NCBI RefSeq assembly: GCF_000003815.2
Contig: NC_049995.1
Location: 16,102,931 to 16,166,930, forward strand
Source of the DNA: Branchiostoma floridae
Lineage: Eukaryota; Chordata; Leptocardii; Amphioxiformes; Branchiostomatidae
Length of the DNA stretch: 64,000 nt
Direction: 5' to 3'
Each line of letters opens with the position of its first letter. Within the stretch, counting starts at the first letter, position 1. A program made the position numbers and the translations under genes. Under the pieces are notes generated by a model. The model was not told where the DNA came from. It did not search any database and saw only the letters and a program-made list of their open reading frames with translations. Of this stretch, positions 1-11,869 are shown one piece after another.

Positions 1-80
1 TTCTGTTAAAAAAAAACTTAGCATTGAAGAGGTGGATAAACTTGTCTTCCACTGCCTTCCAGAATGAAGCCCATTATCAC

Positions 81-415
81 TAAAGCAAAGGGCACAACTC
101 GCCGTACGTGCAATTTGTCCGTACGTCTTTTGGGGAGGCCACGCTTGCCACGTATTTCTGAAAACGTTCAGGCTGTACAGGGCAGGCGCGTCGCCCGTAC
201 TGGCGTCGCCCGTGAATACGCAGCCCGATATGGCACACAAAGTTTTGCCTGCACGTAAAGTTCTACGGCGTGTCTGCGTGCTCCAAAATCCGTCGGATTC
301 TCTACGAGTTCGTACGGAGGCGGTACTTACCACTTACGGATCTCAAAAGATTGCCCACGTTTTGGCACGTAGACAGCACGTATTTGCACGTACGACGGGT
401 TGTGCCCTTAGCTTA
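81..415 (+). mobile_element. MITE family A (TAAAGCTAAGGGCACAAC termini), full-length copy
   Basis: The element begins with TAAAGCAAAGGGCACAACTC and ends with the inverted counterpart GGGTTGTGCCCTTAGCTTA, giving terminal inverted repeats of about 30 bases and a length of about 335 bases. The interior is rich in CGTACG and has no reading frame of transposase size, so it is a non-autonomous DNA transposon. It lies in intron 5 of lectin copy 1. Confidence 0.8.
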
Positions 416-610
416 ACCCACACTTCATGAACTGGATACTAGTCGTTGGGAATCAATTTGCAAACAAAAAACGGCAGTATAAGGATTTGCAGATAAATTT
501 GCCTTGTCCGTTGGCTGTAGACTCTACTACCCCTATGGTACCCATGCCAGGCTAGGACACTGCTGAAAGTTTGATTGCTTTGAAGTTTGAGAGCGTCGAT
601 GAGTACCCAC

Positions 611-1689
611 CTCCTTGTTGTACTTCCAGCGCTGGAACTTGCGGTCCCCGTCAGCCTTGTTCCCGATGCAGATGAGGGCAGACGTTTTGGCGCTGCCGTC
701 CTTGATCTGCAGGTAGCAGTCGTTCAGGGCGCTCCGGATGTAGAACCCGTCCTGATGACGTAACGGAAGAGATTTGTGACGTCAAAGGCACGAGATAAAA
801 AGAGGGGAAATAGGAATAGTATAAAAAGCATGGAAATGGCTATCACGTCAGGCTACCCAGCTCTACGAAAGCCCATTGGTACAAAAGCTGTTTTAGTAGT
901 ATGGGCTGTTTGTGCTCAGTAAAGAAACTGTTTGTGCAGGAACTTTGTGAATGGACTGTATGTGAATGGGCAGTGCGTGAAGGAGCTGTTTGTGAAGGAG
1001 CTTTGTGTGAAGCCGCTGTGTATTTTACATAACCCAGAGGGGCTGGGTTGGAATCAGTTGATATACAATCGACCTTGTGCCCTTGGGAAGGGCTCTTAAC
1101 ACGACTTATCGGGCCAATTGGATTAGTCTTAAGACTGGTGGCTGGTTGGTCAGCTGACGTACTGTGGCATTCGGGGGGAAGTTGTACCACTTGAGCCTCA
1201 GTATCTTACATTAGGATCAACAATATCTGGTTGTTGTATAACTGAATTGCGAGGAGCTTAATATAGGTGTTGCTAAAGTGCAAGGGTCTGGGACAGCTGC
1301 CATTTGGAGATAACTCAGGTGACCTCAATACGACAGCAATTACCCCAGGTGCGGGCATAGGACTCAAGGTTTTAAACCACTAACACAGGGAAGGACCCCT
1401 ACTCTTTTCCATAAGTCTAGTGGGTTCTTTAACGTGTGGATCTCCTCAAATACGGGACCTCCAATTAACTATCCGAGGGACCGCCCTAACCGAAGTTACT
1501 CATTTTTTTTACTTTAGTTAAATGAGGAAAGTTGTGTTAAGAGCCCTTCCCAAGCGCACAAGGTCAGTGGCATATCAACTGATTCGAACCCGGAGCTTTT
1601 GTACCAATGGGCTTTCGTAGATCCGAGTAGCCTGACGTGATAGCCAGGACAGGTAGACAGCCCAGCCTTTTCCGTAAACCCAACACAAC

Positions 1690-1755
<66 letters not shown>

Positions 1756-2122
1756 CACACACACGCACAAACACACAAAAACACACACACACAAAAAACA
1801 CATACATACACACACGCACACACAGACAACTCACATACGTACACACACATGCATACGCAAACTCACACACACAAACACACACACACACACACACACAAAC
1901 ATAAGAATTATCGCATAAAGACTGACATACATCTTTGTGCGTTTGCTTTTAGAATGTAAGTCAGCCTTTTCCGTAAACCCAACACAACACACACACATAC
2001 ACACACACACAAAAACCACACACACGCACAAACACACAAAAACACATACATACACACACACACTCAGACTACACACATACGCACCCACACATGCACACGC
2101 ACACAAACCACACACACGCATG

Positions 2123-2154
<32 letters not shown>

Positions 2155-4770
2155 CAAACCACACACACGCACAAACACACATGCACAAACCACACACGCA
2201 CACAAACACACAGAGACACACACACACACAACATAAGAACACACACAAAGTGCTTACCGCGGGCACGTAAGGCACCACATCAAATTGCTGGTTGATACTT
2301 GGTCCCCCGTCCTTACGCTCGTACAGGATGACCTTTGTCCCAGCGTTAGTGTCCGCCCCCTGCACGTCCAGGACCCACTGTTTCCCCAACCCGCTCTCAA
2401 TGGAGCCGTCCTTCCTGAAGTACCACTTCTGGTTGGCGGCGTTATTCTCTGGGTAGTTGATGATACTGTACAAGACAGGATAAAGTTGGAAGTAAAGCTA
2501 AGGGCACAACCCGCCGTACGTGCACGTCAAGTTCTACGGCATGTCTGTGTGCTCCAAAATCCGTCGGATTACTAGTACCTACGGAGGTGGTACTTACCAC
2601 TTACGGATCCCAAAAGATTGCCCACGTTTTGGCATGTAGACAGCACGTATTTCATTTTGCACGTACGGCGGGTTGTGCCCTTAGCTTTAGAGAGTTACTA
2701 GTATAGTATAATTTTTGTGTGTGTACGTAGTTCCTGTGTAGCTTTAAAGTCGCGTTAAGTTACAGTCGATCAGATATACTAATATCTAGATTATGCCTAT
2801 TACATATGTTCTGTATTTTATATGTCATTACTCAATTGTACGTGGTTGATGTTATTTTTATGTGAGAGAGGGTGACATGAAAAGGTTGTGTTTGAAACTG
2901 TTTTGCCTCCCCATCACCTCGTGATGAATTCAAATAAACAAATTTATATCTATACTGGTCAAATGGCTATAGTGGAGTCGCGATCCAGAGGTCGCGTTCG
3001 TGGCCAGACATTGTATGGTTGAGAAAGGCACTTTACACGGCTTTCCTCACCCTACCGAGGTGTAGAAATGTGTACCTCACTCGTTTCCTAGTTTCAGCAT
3101 TTATTTATTAATGAGAAGCTCAAATCGGTCTGCAGGCCGCCTTTCATTGAGGTCATAAGGGGGGTAAGTGCTAATATCCAAGCAGATCCTACAATGGCAT
3201 AAAATAGTAGCAAACTGGTCAGGAGATAGTCAGCCAAGAGGTGTACATTTGCCATTTCCTAAGCCGGCTTCACTCCTCTGCCGGCTTTAGATACTATCTA
3301 ATGCTACCGTAGGATCTGCTTGGAGATTAGGTAAGTGCCTAATAAATATGCTACCGTAGGATCTGCTTGGAGATTAGGTAAGTGCCAGATAAATATAAGA
3401 CAGATGCAGATTTCAACAATCCTAATCATAATATTAAATCTATCAACATAGGAAGAGGTGGATGGGCTCTGCCTTCCAATACCGTACCCTAGACACAGTG
3501 GATACTAGAGCGTTAGCTATTTATCTCATTCTTTTAGCTCAATAAATTATTTCTCATGAAAAGCGTGATAACTACAAAACGTGATAGAGATTAAGTAGAA
3601 ACTTTGTCTCATTTTTTCGCCAACAAGGATCTCTTCTGAGGATTCTGTTATCAGAGAATTAATGTGACAGCACGCCTTTATCACATATTAATACTTTTCC
3701 GAGCTAAATAAATTTGATGAATAATCAGGTTTCATACTAGCCCACTGCCGTGAATAACAACCAGATGCGAAACACCTCACCTTGCACTGTTGCACGCTTT
3801 TCCTCCGGACACGTCGATACGGTAACCATTCAAGCGACTCTCCAGTTCACCAGTCTGCGAACATATACAGGAAATAGTTTAGCCAATCAGGGGACAAGGT
3901 ACGCAAGTTAGTATATATGTTAGCTGTATAAAGAAGACAACTCAGTAATACTCACAAAAGCACCAGCGCACTATCACACATTCGACTGAACAGCACCAGT
4001 CTTTGTCAAGAAATCCAATTGGGTGGGTCCAATTTTGTGTTGGATATTACAGTTTAGCCAGTCCAATAATGACCTTTGCCAACACAGATGAACTTTCAAT
4101 TTAACATAAATACAGACATACCTCCGAGTTGTACTTCCAGAGCTGGTTCTCGACCCCCTCGGTTTTCTTGGGATAGACGATGATGGGGGTGGAGGACGCG
4201 GTGTTGGCCTCGTTCACGTCAAGGACCATGCCGGTCTGCCGGCTCTGGATGTAGAAATACCCCTGGGAACGAGAAGTCACGGGTTAGCAGTCACGTGGTG
4301 ATGACGTCATGTAACGTCCGCCATGTTGGTGGGTTAAACATGTGCGTGAAGTCGTTATACATGCAAGAACTTTATAGTACTAGTTATTTTATTTATTGCC
4401 TCAAAAGGTTTGCCCTTAACAATAGTCAATTGGGTACCCTTGGCTAATTGTACAACCAAACAGGTAAATGAATGACATAGAAATTCACGTATTTCGCCTC
4501 CATATATTCAGTGAGCAGTGAAATATGGCACTGTGTTTTTTTCTCCGTGAGAAAAGACTGCTTGTAAAAGACAGTGTCGTGGGCAGAGGAAATGGGATGT
4601 GAATGCTGCAACAAGCAGCTACTGATGAGGAAGGGAAAAAACACCACGAATCTAGGACGAACTGAGATTTAGATTGATCTATTCAGCATAATATTTTGCA
4701 TAATGAACGCGTTTGCCGTAACTGAAAGAAGAAAAACATAAAATATAATTCTGTTTACCTTGTAATCCAT
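611..4770 (-). CDS. Double beta-trefoil (ricin-B-type) lectin, copy 1, 3' end outside window
   Basis: Coding exons on the minus strand are 4759-4770 (start codon plus three codons, M-D-Y-K), 4122-4262, 3781-3854, 2258-2465 and 611-751. All have GT/AG borders and continuous phase. The predicted protein carries Q-x-W-type motifs (NQLW, NQKW, NQQF, FQRW), the hallmark of ricin-B/CBM13 beta-trefoil repeats, so it should bind carbohydrate. No signal peptide follows the start, which suggests a cytosolic protein. The two last exons present in copy 2 would lie left of position 1, so the gene is cut by the window edge. The reading frame is open throughout. A 5' untranslated exon probably covers 4771-4812, because an AG acceptor precedes it and the same arrangement recurs in copy 2. 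A MITE (2493-2689) sits 27 bp upstream of the exon 4 acceptor, which still looks usable. Exon 1 is very short and is supported mainly by its conservation in both copies. Confidence 0.85.
842..1112 (-). mobile_element. SINE-like element, inverted partner of 1513-1657
   Basis: Contains CACGTCAGGCTACCCAG, CCATTGGTACAAAAGCT and the CTTGTGCCCTTGGGAAGG box. The same motifs appear in inverse order and strand at 1513-1657. Both lie in intron 4 of lectin copy 1. Related sequence is at 52250-52330. Confidence 0.55.
1513..1657 (+). mobile_element. SINE-like element, partner of 842-1112
   Basis: Carries AAGAGCCCTTCCCAAG, the tRNA-like GATTCGAACCCGG and CCTGACGTGATAGCC, the reverse complement of blocks in 842-1112. 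The pair could fold into a stem in intron RNA. Confidence 0.55.
1686..2240. repeat. (CA)n microsatellite, two arrays in a 289-base tandem duplication
   Basis: Two long CA arrays are each introduced by CAGCCTTTTCCGTAAACCC (1673 and 1962), so the microsatellite and its left flank were duplicated together. All reading frames across it are simple-repeat artefacts. Confidence 0.9.
2493..2689 (+). mobile_element. MITE family A, internally deleted copy at lectin exon 4
   Basis: Both termini are intact (TAAAGCTAAGGGCACAAC and its inverse) but only 197 bases remain. Lectin copy 2 preserves the unoccupied site (GGAAGTTAGAGAGTTA near 14371), so the target is TA and the duplication is two bases. The element ends 27 bases upstream, in gene direction, of the exon 4 acceptor. 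Confidence 0.85.
3171..3330. mobile_element. Palindromic MITE (TCCAAGCAGATCCTAC ends)
   Basis: CTAATATCCAAGCAGATCCTAC on the left is mirrored by GTAGGATCTGCTTGGAGATTAG on the right. The right end is repeated once more at 3349-3384. It belongs to the same CTCCAAGCAGA family as 30063-30210. Confidence 0.75.
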
Positions 4771-5526
4771 GGCGATTAGGAGCTGTACTCGGACGCAACT
4801 TAGATCTCAAGGCTGTAACGAACAACAGAAATGTGCAACATTAAAGTCACGTTGTTAGTGAGGTAATGTAGCGGTACCTATTGTCATGCGGTACCTATCA
4901 TCGTCCATATTGCGTCAACCTCTGTATTTCAAGCAGATATGGGGCTCTCTAATGTAGAGAACAGCTGTCGCGTCAGAGCAATCCCTAAACAGATGTTCGA
5001 CTCTGGATTCTTGGCTCATTGCATTGCTCAGTGCTAGAGTTATAATAAACAAGTACATACTTTGTCCTTGTAAGCTATCAGTAATATTAGGGCTTCGTCT
5101 TTTTCCTGTTCGTCGTTATTTGTCTGTCTGGGACTGTCCATATCATTGGCATAATATATATTGTTGAAACTGATGCGACGGAAACGATAAATACGTCACG
5201 GAGTATGTTACCTACGGTCACTTGTTACAAATTAAGTTTTTGGCATGTTCATGCCCTATTGGGGCTAAATGCAGCAAGTTAGATATAAACTGTACAGGTC
5301 ATGCTTTACTTACACTATATTTTACACGCTTCTTTTCTCTTTTGACTTTGAAACACGTGTAGACGAAATAGACAGTGCCACATCGTCCTCGTCTGTCCAA
5401 AAGCAAATATAAAAAAAAAATAGGAACAACCGTTCGGAAGCTTTGTGACCAGATATGCGCGGATGTATGCGTGACGTCTGAGAAGGATTGAAAGATCACA
5501 CAAACAAGCAATGAGCAGGAAAGCCT

Positions 5527-5800
5527 TTACTCACAAAAAAATATGGCAGTTATAATTACTGAAGCCATGCGTGGGACTTTACGTGAATCTTCAACAATGG
5601 ACGCTTTCTGCGGTGCGCTCCGGTGCGGTTGGCTTGACAGTTGATGAATTACGTTTGGATGCGGTCCAGTTACCTCAAAATTGATGCCGCTATGTAAAAA
5701 TGTGGACAATACTTTGACATACATTGTGTGGATTGTTGGTGTACGTGCTGGTGTTGTGTTTGGAGTGTGTGTTTTTGTGCGTGCCAGAGTATGCATGGTG
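5527..5800 (-). repeat. Conserved 5'-flanking block of lectin copy 1
   Basis: About 760 bases upstream of the lectin start, this block matches the equivalent flank of copy 2 (16570-16850) and, more distantly, a plus-strand block at 9640-9900. It can be read as an open frame, but the differences show no third-codon-position bias. A regulatory or untranslated role is more likely than coding. Confidence 0.55.
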
Positions 5801-6252
5801 TAGGGGAGTCTCTCTCTCTCTCTCTCTCTCTCCGCGTCACCCGTAGTGGCATGTGCGGGGGCGAAAAAATGGCTTTGAGTTTATGTGTACATAAACTTGA
5901 GATGGCACGGTCATGCATTGTTGGGAGGTTATGGCGGTTTTCAGATTACCATGAACATCCTGCCATCGTGTGTACAAAACCGTGTAGTGTTTGCAGGTCA
6001 ATCAATAAAGCAAAGGTGTGTAAAGGAACGTGGCACCAGATAGAAAAATTCAATTAGGGCCCAATACATCACCATGACGACAGCGTCAACAGAAGGAAGA
6101 TCAAGTCAATATTTGCTTCCGTTGTTCTTGGAAGGAAAGGAAAGGTATGGAATAAGTTACTCAGACTTTTGTTTGCCTCAGAAAGCCCCACTCCCTAGCT
6201 TGAGTTGGTCTGTCCACTTCCAAGTTTTATTACACTGTAATCTGAGGGTAAG

Positions 6253-6580
6253 TGGGATCGCGTGGCGCAATTGACAGCGCGTTGGTCTCAGGCCCAAGAG
6301 GTCCTGAGTTCGAATCCGGCTGCCGTGTCACCGATCTTGTGCCCTTGGGAAAGGCACTTTACACGGGCATGACGCACCCGCCATGACACACGAGTCAGGG
6401 GCAGGAGGAACCCCTTGCATTCTTGGTCGGAAGTCCTCCTAGGAGATGGAAAAAAAACTGCATCTCCTTGGTTCGTCTTACACGTTACATACAGTTGCCC
6501 CGGTAGGACTTAGTGCGCCAGTGGACGAGAGGGTAGTGGAGAAGGAAGTGCACACTCCTCCTTCACCTTAAAAAAAATCA
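6253..6580 (+). mobile_element. tRNA-derived SINE
   Basis: The head resembles a tRNA: an A-box-like TGGCGCAATTGACAG and a B-box-like GAGTTCGAATCC, followed by the CTTGTGCCCTTGGGAAAGGC body shared with other dispersed copies, and A-rich stretches downstream. It is not a functional tRNA because the acceptor strands do not pair. Confidence 0.6.
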
Positions 6581-6769
6581 AGTGCAGGCCAGGCAGACGG
6601 GTCGCCTTAAACCTGTCTGCCTACCATTGTCTTCCGAGACAGACGGATGCCAACGAAAAATCTGAGGGCATTCATTGCCCCCTAAAATCACAACAGAGCG
6701 CCTGGTTTTGTCAGTGTCCGTTGATTAGCTACTTTTGTCTAGCCTCTACCAGGCTCCCAAGGTCCCAGA

Positions 6770-6919
6770 AAAAATAGTAGAAATTGGTCAAACAGACTGA
6801 CAACACAAGCCCAGGAATACAGTTTGCGTCCCAGGGCGTAAACTGTATTCCTGGGCTTGTGTTTTCAGCCAACTCCTCTGGTGTGTTTTCAGTCTGTTTG
6901 GCCAATTTCTACTATTTTT
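6770..6919. mobile_element. Palindromic MITE
   Basis: Two arms of about 55 bases: AAAATAGTAGAAATTGGTC and CAAGCCCAGGAATACAGTTT on the left are mirrored by AAACTGTATTCCTGGGCTTG and GGCCAATTTCTACTATTTT on the right. A family A MITE begins five bases after the right arm. Confidence 0.8.
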
Positions 6920-6923
6920 CCGC

Positions 6924-7152
6924 TAAAGCTAAGGGCACAACCCGCCGTTCGTGCTGTCTACGTGCCAAAACGTGGGCAATCTTTTTGGATCCGTAAGTGG
7001 TAAGTACCATCTCCGTACGAACTCGTCGAAATCCGACGGCTTTTGGAGCACGCAGACACGTCGTAGAACATGACGTGCGGGCAAAACTTTGTGCGCCATC
7101 GAGCTGCGGATTCGCCCCCGTACGTGCCAGCACGGGCGACGCGCCTGCCCGA
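6924..7152 (-). mobile_element. MITE family A, truncated copy
   Basis: Starts with TAAAGCTAAGGGCACAACCC directly after a separate palindromic element. It is inverted relative to the first copy and ends within the interior near GCGCCTGCCCG. Confidence 0.75.
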
Positions 7153-7447
7153 GGCCATTACGAATGGAGAAAGAGCAAACTAACTCGTCCGTAGCCCATC
7201 GGCATAGCAGCCAGGTGTACCATGGGTAACATCGCATTCAGATCCCTCTGGAAACTCTGGATCCGCCGATCAAAACTTCCGTTGGAGAAAAAGCTACCGC
7301 TGTACAATATATGCCACCTGTGTGTCAACCACTGTGACAGCTGGGCAGCGCCACAGACAGTGTCAGACAAGCTAGACGCCTGCCACCGAAAACAACCTAC
7401 GAGCAATTACGGGACGCCGATGGACAAACAGTTTGATTTCAAACTAA

Positions 7448-8470
7448 GCATTATATGAGATGTGTAACACAGGCCCACTGTCAACAAAAGTAAAACACGC
7501 CAGGTAGGCTATGTTTGGACTCGTATTGAGAATGCCAACCAACACAAACACTTGCCCAGCAGGCCTTGGACTTTGCCTTGATTGGCTCCAACACATACAA
7601 ATCTCGAAAATGAAGGCACTGTAAGAACATGCTGGGTTTACTGAGGGCAGACCTCAAGGATAGAGGACTTTGACCATTGCGGTCAGAAAGAAAACTGCGG
7701 AAGATAAAGCTAAGGGCACAACCCACCGTACGTGCAATTGTTCCTTCCTTTTTTTGTGAGTCCACGTCCGCCACGTATTTCTGAAAACGTTCAAGCTGTA
7801 CAGAGCAGGTGCGTCGCCCGTACTGGCACGTACGGGGGGCGAATCCGCAGCCCGATGGCACACAAAGTTTTGCCTGCACGTAAAGTTCTACGGCGTGTCT
7901 GCGTGCTCCAAAATCCGTCGGATTCCCTACGAGTTCGTACGAAGGCGGTACTGACCACTTACGTATCCGAAAAGATTGCCCAGGTTTTGGCACGTAAACA
8001 GGAAACGAATAACGCCCAAAGTTATCAACGGGACCAAATTCTTTACCTTTGCTGGAGAATCATTCCAGAATTTTATAAGAGTACTAAAATAGGAAAAAAA
8101 ATGCCAGAACTTACGCTTTGTCTTTTTGCTGTGCACGGTGAAGGGGCACGTGAAACGATTCCTTCTCCCGGACCGGACCGCTCTGGTGTTTAGCAGCAAG
8201 TCTAACACATTTATAGCAGTACGTATGCAAATTTTCTGCCCTGAAATACGCCTTTTAAGGAGAATGTTGTCTCCACACCAATGGGCATGGGGGTAACACA
8301 AGTAAGGTGGGGTGGAATTTCGGGGAAATTTCTATGGAAAGGTTACATCATTGTAAAGTTAATAGCGCGACCACGCCTACTGGGAAAATAAAGCAATGAT
8401 CCGTAACGGGCACAAACTAGTCTGCTACACAACAATGGGACAGTGTTCACACCGTCAAAATTTAATTAGG
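7448..8470 (+). repeat. Segmental duplication unit 1 (pairs with 19815-20880)
   Basis: Long collinear similarity to 19815-20880, for example GGTAGGCTATGTTTGGAC and GGCCTTGGACTTTGCCTTGAT in both. It includes a MITE family A copy at the same point. Flanking similarity continues at 6086-6210 with 19660-19783 and at about 9100 with about 20883. With the two lectin genes this indicates a tandem duplication of about 10 kb. Confidence 0.8.
7705..8003 (+). mobile_element. MITE family A, right end missing
   Basis: Begins with TAAAGCTAAGGGCACAACCC and follows the family to TTTTGGCACGTAAACAGG, lacking the last 40 or so bases. The copy at 20073-20370 has the same left flank and the same break, so insertion and truncation predate the segmental duplication. 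Confidence 0.8.
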
Positions 8471-8530
8471 GACACATGCCGTTTTTTCAGTCACACAAAC
8501 AATAAATCTAGTGCCTACCAAATCCCTACT

Positions 8531-8855
8531 TAAGCTAAGGGCACAACTCACCGTCGTGCAAATACGGGCTGTCTACGTGCCAAAACGTGGGCAATCTTTT
8601 CGGATACGTAAGTGGTATTAGTACCTCCTCCGTACGAACTCGTAGAATCCGACGGATTTTGGAGCACGCAGACACCCTTTAGAACTTTACGTGCAGGCAA
8701 AACTTTGTGTGCCATCGATATCGGGCTGCGGATTTGCAAACCAATCCACCCACCACCCGCCCCATACACCACCCCCACCCCCATCCCTCCGTACGTGACA
8801 GTACGGACGACCTGCCCTGTACAGCCTGAACGTTTTTAGAAATACGTGGCGGACT
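8531..8855 (-). mobile_element. MITE family A, inverted copy
   Basis: Begins TAAGCTAAGGGCACAACTCA and runs through the family interior in reverse orientation to a TTTCTAAA/ATACGTGGCGGAC segment. The far terminus is not recognisable. Confidence 0.75.
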
Positions 8856-9479
8856 AATCTATAGCTATTGTACATGGAGTAAAAATAAAGTAGTAGTGCC
8901 CACTATCACATGTGTAAAAGTACATTTGCTAAGTGTAATTCTACAATCTACAATAAAGTACACGTGTCTCCAATCGCATAAGGAAAAGCACATTTGAACA
9001 GCACATGGAAGTTAAAACAAGTATGTCGGGGAAAGGAATATATACTGGGAAGCTTGTACTCGCCTCCTGCTGGTCGCCCGACAACTTACGCCTTCGGGAG
9101 CGGACCAAAGCGAACAAGGCTGGACTTCAGGCTATACGAAACACAGTTTATTTCCAAATGCCCAGTCAACCAAACCGAAAAAAATCACTCTGTTTAGAGA
9201 AGCCACAAAGACTTATCCGAACTTCCCCACATCGACAGACGAACAGAAAGCCACCTTTCTCTTGAAATCGCAGAAATCGCAAATTTGAGAAAAGATGGGC
9301 TTTTCGTCTCCCTCTGCTTCCAAAAACGAAGTCAAACCTAACCTGTTTAGAAATAGCCAACACTAGTATTAGCGTAGAATAATGCGTATATGTATCTACT
9401 ATGTTTATACCATGTACTTGCAATTAGCCCTCGGTCACGGGGTATTGATGGGGGCGGCTATACACGTTAGTCGTAATGC

Positions 9480-9900
9480 CAAACATCCTGCCATCGTATG
9501 TACAAAAAGGTGAGTGTTTGCTCGTCAGTCAATCAACACGATAAATCCAAGGTGTGGAAAAGAACTTGTCACCATTTCTTACACTCAGACACCGACTGGC
9601 ACATAAAGCACACACCGACGTATAGATAATCTATATTGTATGTGTACGGTTTGTCCAGATTTTTAGACACCAATTTTGAGTTAAGTCAGGCGCATCCAAA
9701 AGCAATTCATCACTTGTCAAACTACCCACGCCAGAACTTGTCTATGAAAGCCTCCTTTGTTCAAGATCTACAAAAAGCAACACGGATGGCTTCACTACAT
9801 GTAATTTCACCTGACGTTGTGGGGAAAACTTTGCCCGAGGCTTTTTCGTTCATCTGTCAGTGCGCATGCTTCTCGATGATCAACACCATATACACCTTTT
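9480..9900 (+). repeat. Orphan, inverted copy of the lectin 5'-flanking block
   Basis: Aligns without gaps over at least 130 bases (about 9667-9800) with the minus-strand flanks of both lectin genes, at clearly lower identity than those two share with each other. It faces the plus strand, and no lectin exon follows it in the window, so it may be the remnant of a third, inverted lectin copy. Confidence 0.5.
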
Positions 9901-10951
9901 TCGCTCAAAACAAACAGTGTATATGAGGGCTACCACGCTGCTGGAATTCGGTCTTCGTGACAATTTCTTGTTGCTGCAATATAGATGGAATGGCCTGTTT
10001 AGAAAACAGCTTGGCTCGATCAAGGAGGTTATATGATTTAACATGCGAGCGACAATTACAGGATTACTCTTCAAAATGTCGCAATGCTCTTCCCACGATA
10101 ACTTACTTACTGTGACTGTGCCACGATGTAGTCGAATTTCCTCCAACACTTCTGTCCATCGCAAGTCCGGTGCAGAAAATGTTACAAATCACGTTGGAAA
10201 GCCAAGCTGTTTGATCGTTGCATGGGGGGAGGGAGGGGCGTAGTTGCTTTTCTGGTAATGCCTCGAAATATAAGTTTACACAAGCAAAGTTCTATATCAG
10301 ACTGTAAATAATATGTTCCTTTGGATTTTGCCCTGACATTTGGTCGAGTGTAGTTACTGAAAATCCTATGTTGTGAAGCAGGAAGATGTAATGCAATCCA
10401 ATACCAATGTTCATTCATATCAGCTTATCCAGTATCCCCCTTTTAGTAAGGTTTTCCTCCCTGTTTAAATTGGCAGTTTGAACTTCCATTGTTTTCTCAT
10501 CAATGAATTAAGAAATAATGGAGTTAAAACGAATATTGATGGATGCATATGGGCATAAAAGAATTCCAAATATGATTTTTGGGACAACATGAATGACGAC
10601 ATCAAACTTTATTTTCCATAATATTTATTTTTCTATGAGGAAATACAACACTTTAGTACCACTGTCATGACTGTAATGAAATTATGTTTTCCATATGTGC
10701 ATATTGATAAAAGCTACAAACGAAAGTTCGCAAATCCTGATATTGTTATCGTGGGAAGAGCGTTGTGACATTTTGAAGCGTAATGCTGTCACTGTCACTC
10801 GTATGTTCGATCACCGATCGCGAGTCAAGCTGTTTTCTAAACATATCATTCCATTTCCATTGCACCAAAGGAGAAATTGTCAGGAAGACAGAATTCCAAC
10901 GGAGAGGTAGCCCTCATATACACTGCTTGTTTTGAGCGAAAATAAGTGTGG
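9901..10951. mobile_element. Large foldback element
   Basis: Left arm 9901-10102 and right arm about 10748-10951 are inverted copies of about 200 bases (TCGCTCAAAACAAACAGTG against CACTGCTTGTTTTGAGCGA), separated by about 645 bases of unrelated AT-rich sequence. No transposase frame is present between them. Confidence 0.75.
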
Positions 10952-11869
10952 CAATAAAAAACTATTGCCATGGCGACGGTTTTATTGCTCATAAGTATTA
11001 ATGATTAGTGTTGTATCATTTCGACTGGCCGTATGTATGAAGATTGTTTTACGCGATGGATGTTTGTAGGGCATTGCTGTTGACAAGAAAGGTGATCTCT
11101 TGTGACGAGTGATATCAAGATGTGCGAACCTACGTTTGTAGGTTTCATCATTGTGGCATGCGGGCTATTTGATGGATGCTTTGGATCAAAGACAGTTGCT
11201 TGTGTGAGGTCAATATTTTCCCATTAGACTGCTTATCCTATATATCCCCAGGGAATAAACACACGAAAGACGTTTTATAACGTTTTATTTCATAGCAAAG
11301 CAAACTGCATATACACATTTAGGATTATGTGTGTCCTGTCGACCATCCAACGCCCTGATTGGTAGGGAAGATAATGTGATTCCGTATATGTGCATCGACA
11401 ACATTTATGATGTCATTCATTCCTGTCAGTCAACAGCAACGTAGATTAAGGTTATCTTTGAATAACAGTCTTTAATTTTCTAAAAATATCTCTTCAGACT
11501 TCAGTCATTGAAAGATATAGCAGCAAGAGCCGATTACACATTGCATCTTAAAATGGTGTCTTAAACACGAAGTCAAGAATCATTCATCCATTTATTCCAT
11601 ACAGATTTTCACTGACGACAAGCTAACCATTATCAAGTCCTTTCGAAAGGCATTCAGACATTGTTTGGTCTTTAACAGGGCGTATATCGTTACTGCCACC
11701 AAATTGCGTATTTTCAAATACCCATTGCAAATAATTAAGATTATTCTATGCAGTCAAAGCGACGCCTAGTGGCTAAGCTTGATTCTGCAGGCCATCAGTG
11801 GGGGCGGGGGTTGATACTACTTTCTCCGTGCATCACCCCATTGCCTGATTGCCTGATCCCCTCTAGGGC
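10952..11869. other. Interval between foldback element and lectin copy 2, no gene seen
   Basis: AT-rich sequence with no recognisable exon. It probably includes the 3' UTR of lectin copy 2; an AATAAA on the minus strand at 11591-11596 would fit. Confidence 0.5.

Noticed and set aside
64-430. Open frames with a recurring AKGTTRRTC-like start found at several loci
   Set aside because: They are the translated termini of MITE family A, found wherever the element is present; no transposase or conserved frame.
1514-2244. Several long open frames rich in Cys-Val and Thr-His
   Set aside because: They are translations of CA microsatellites on both strands and carry no real protein signal.
6253-6330. 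tRNA gene candidate
   Set aside because: A- and B-box-like motifs are present but the acceptor ends do not pair and the sequence continues into a SINE body.
9636-9926. Plus-strand coding exon related to frames upstream of both lectins
   Set aside because: Codon-position analysis of the aligned block shows no excess of third-position changes, so the frame is not under protein constraint.
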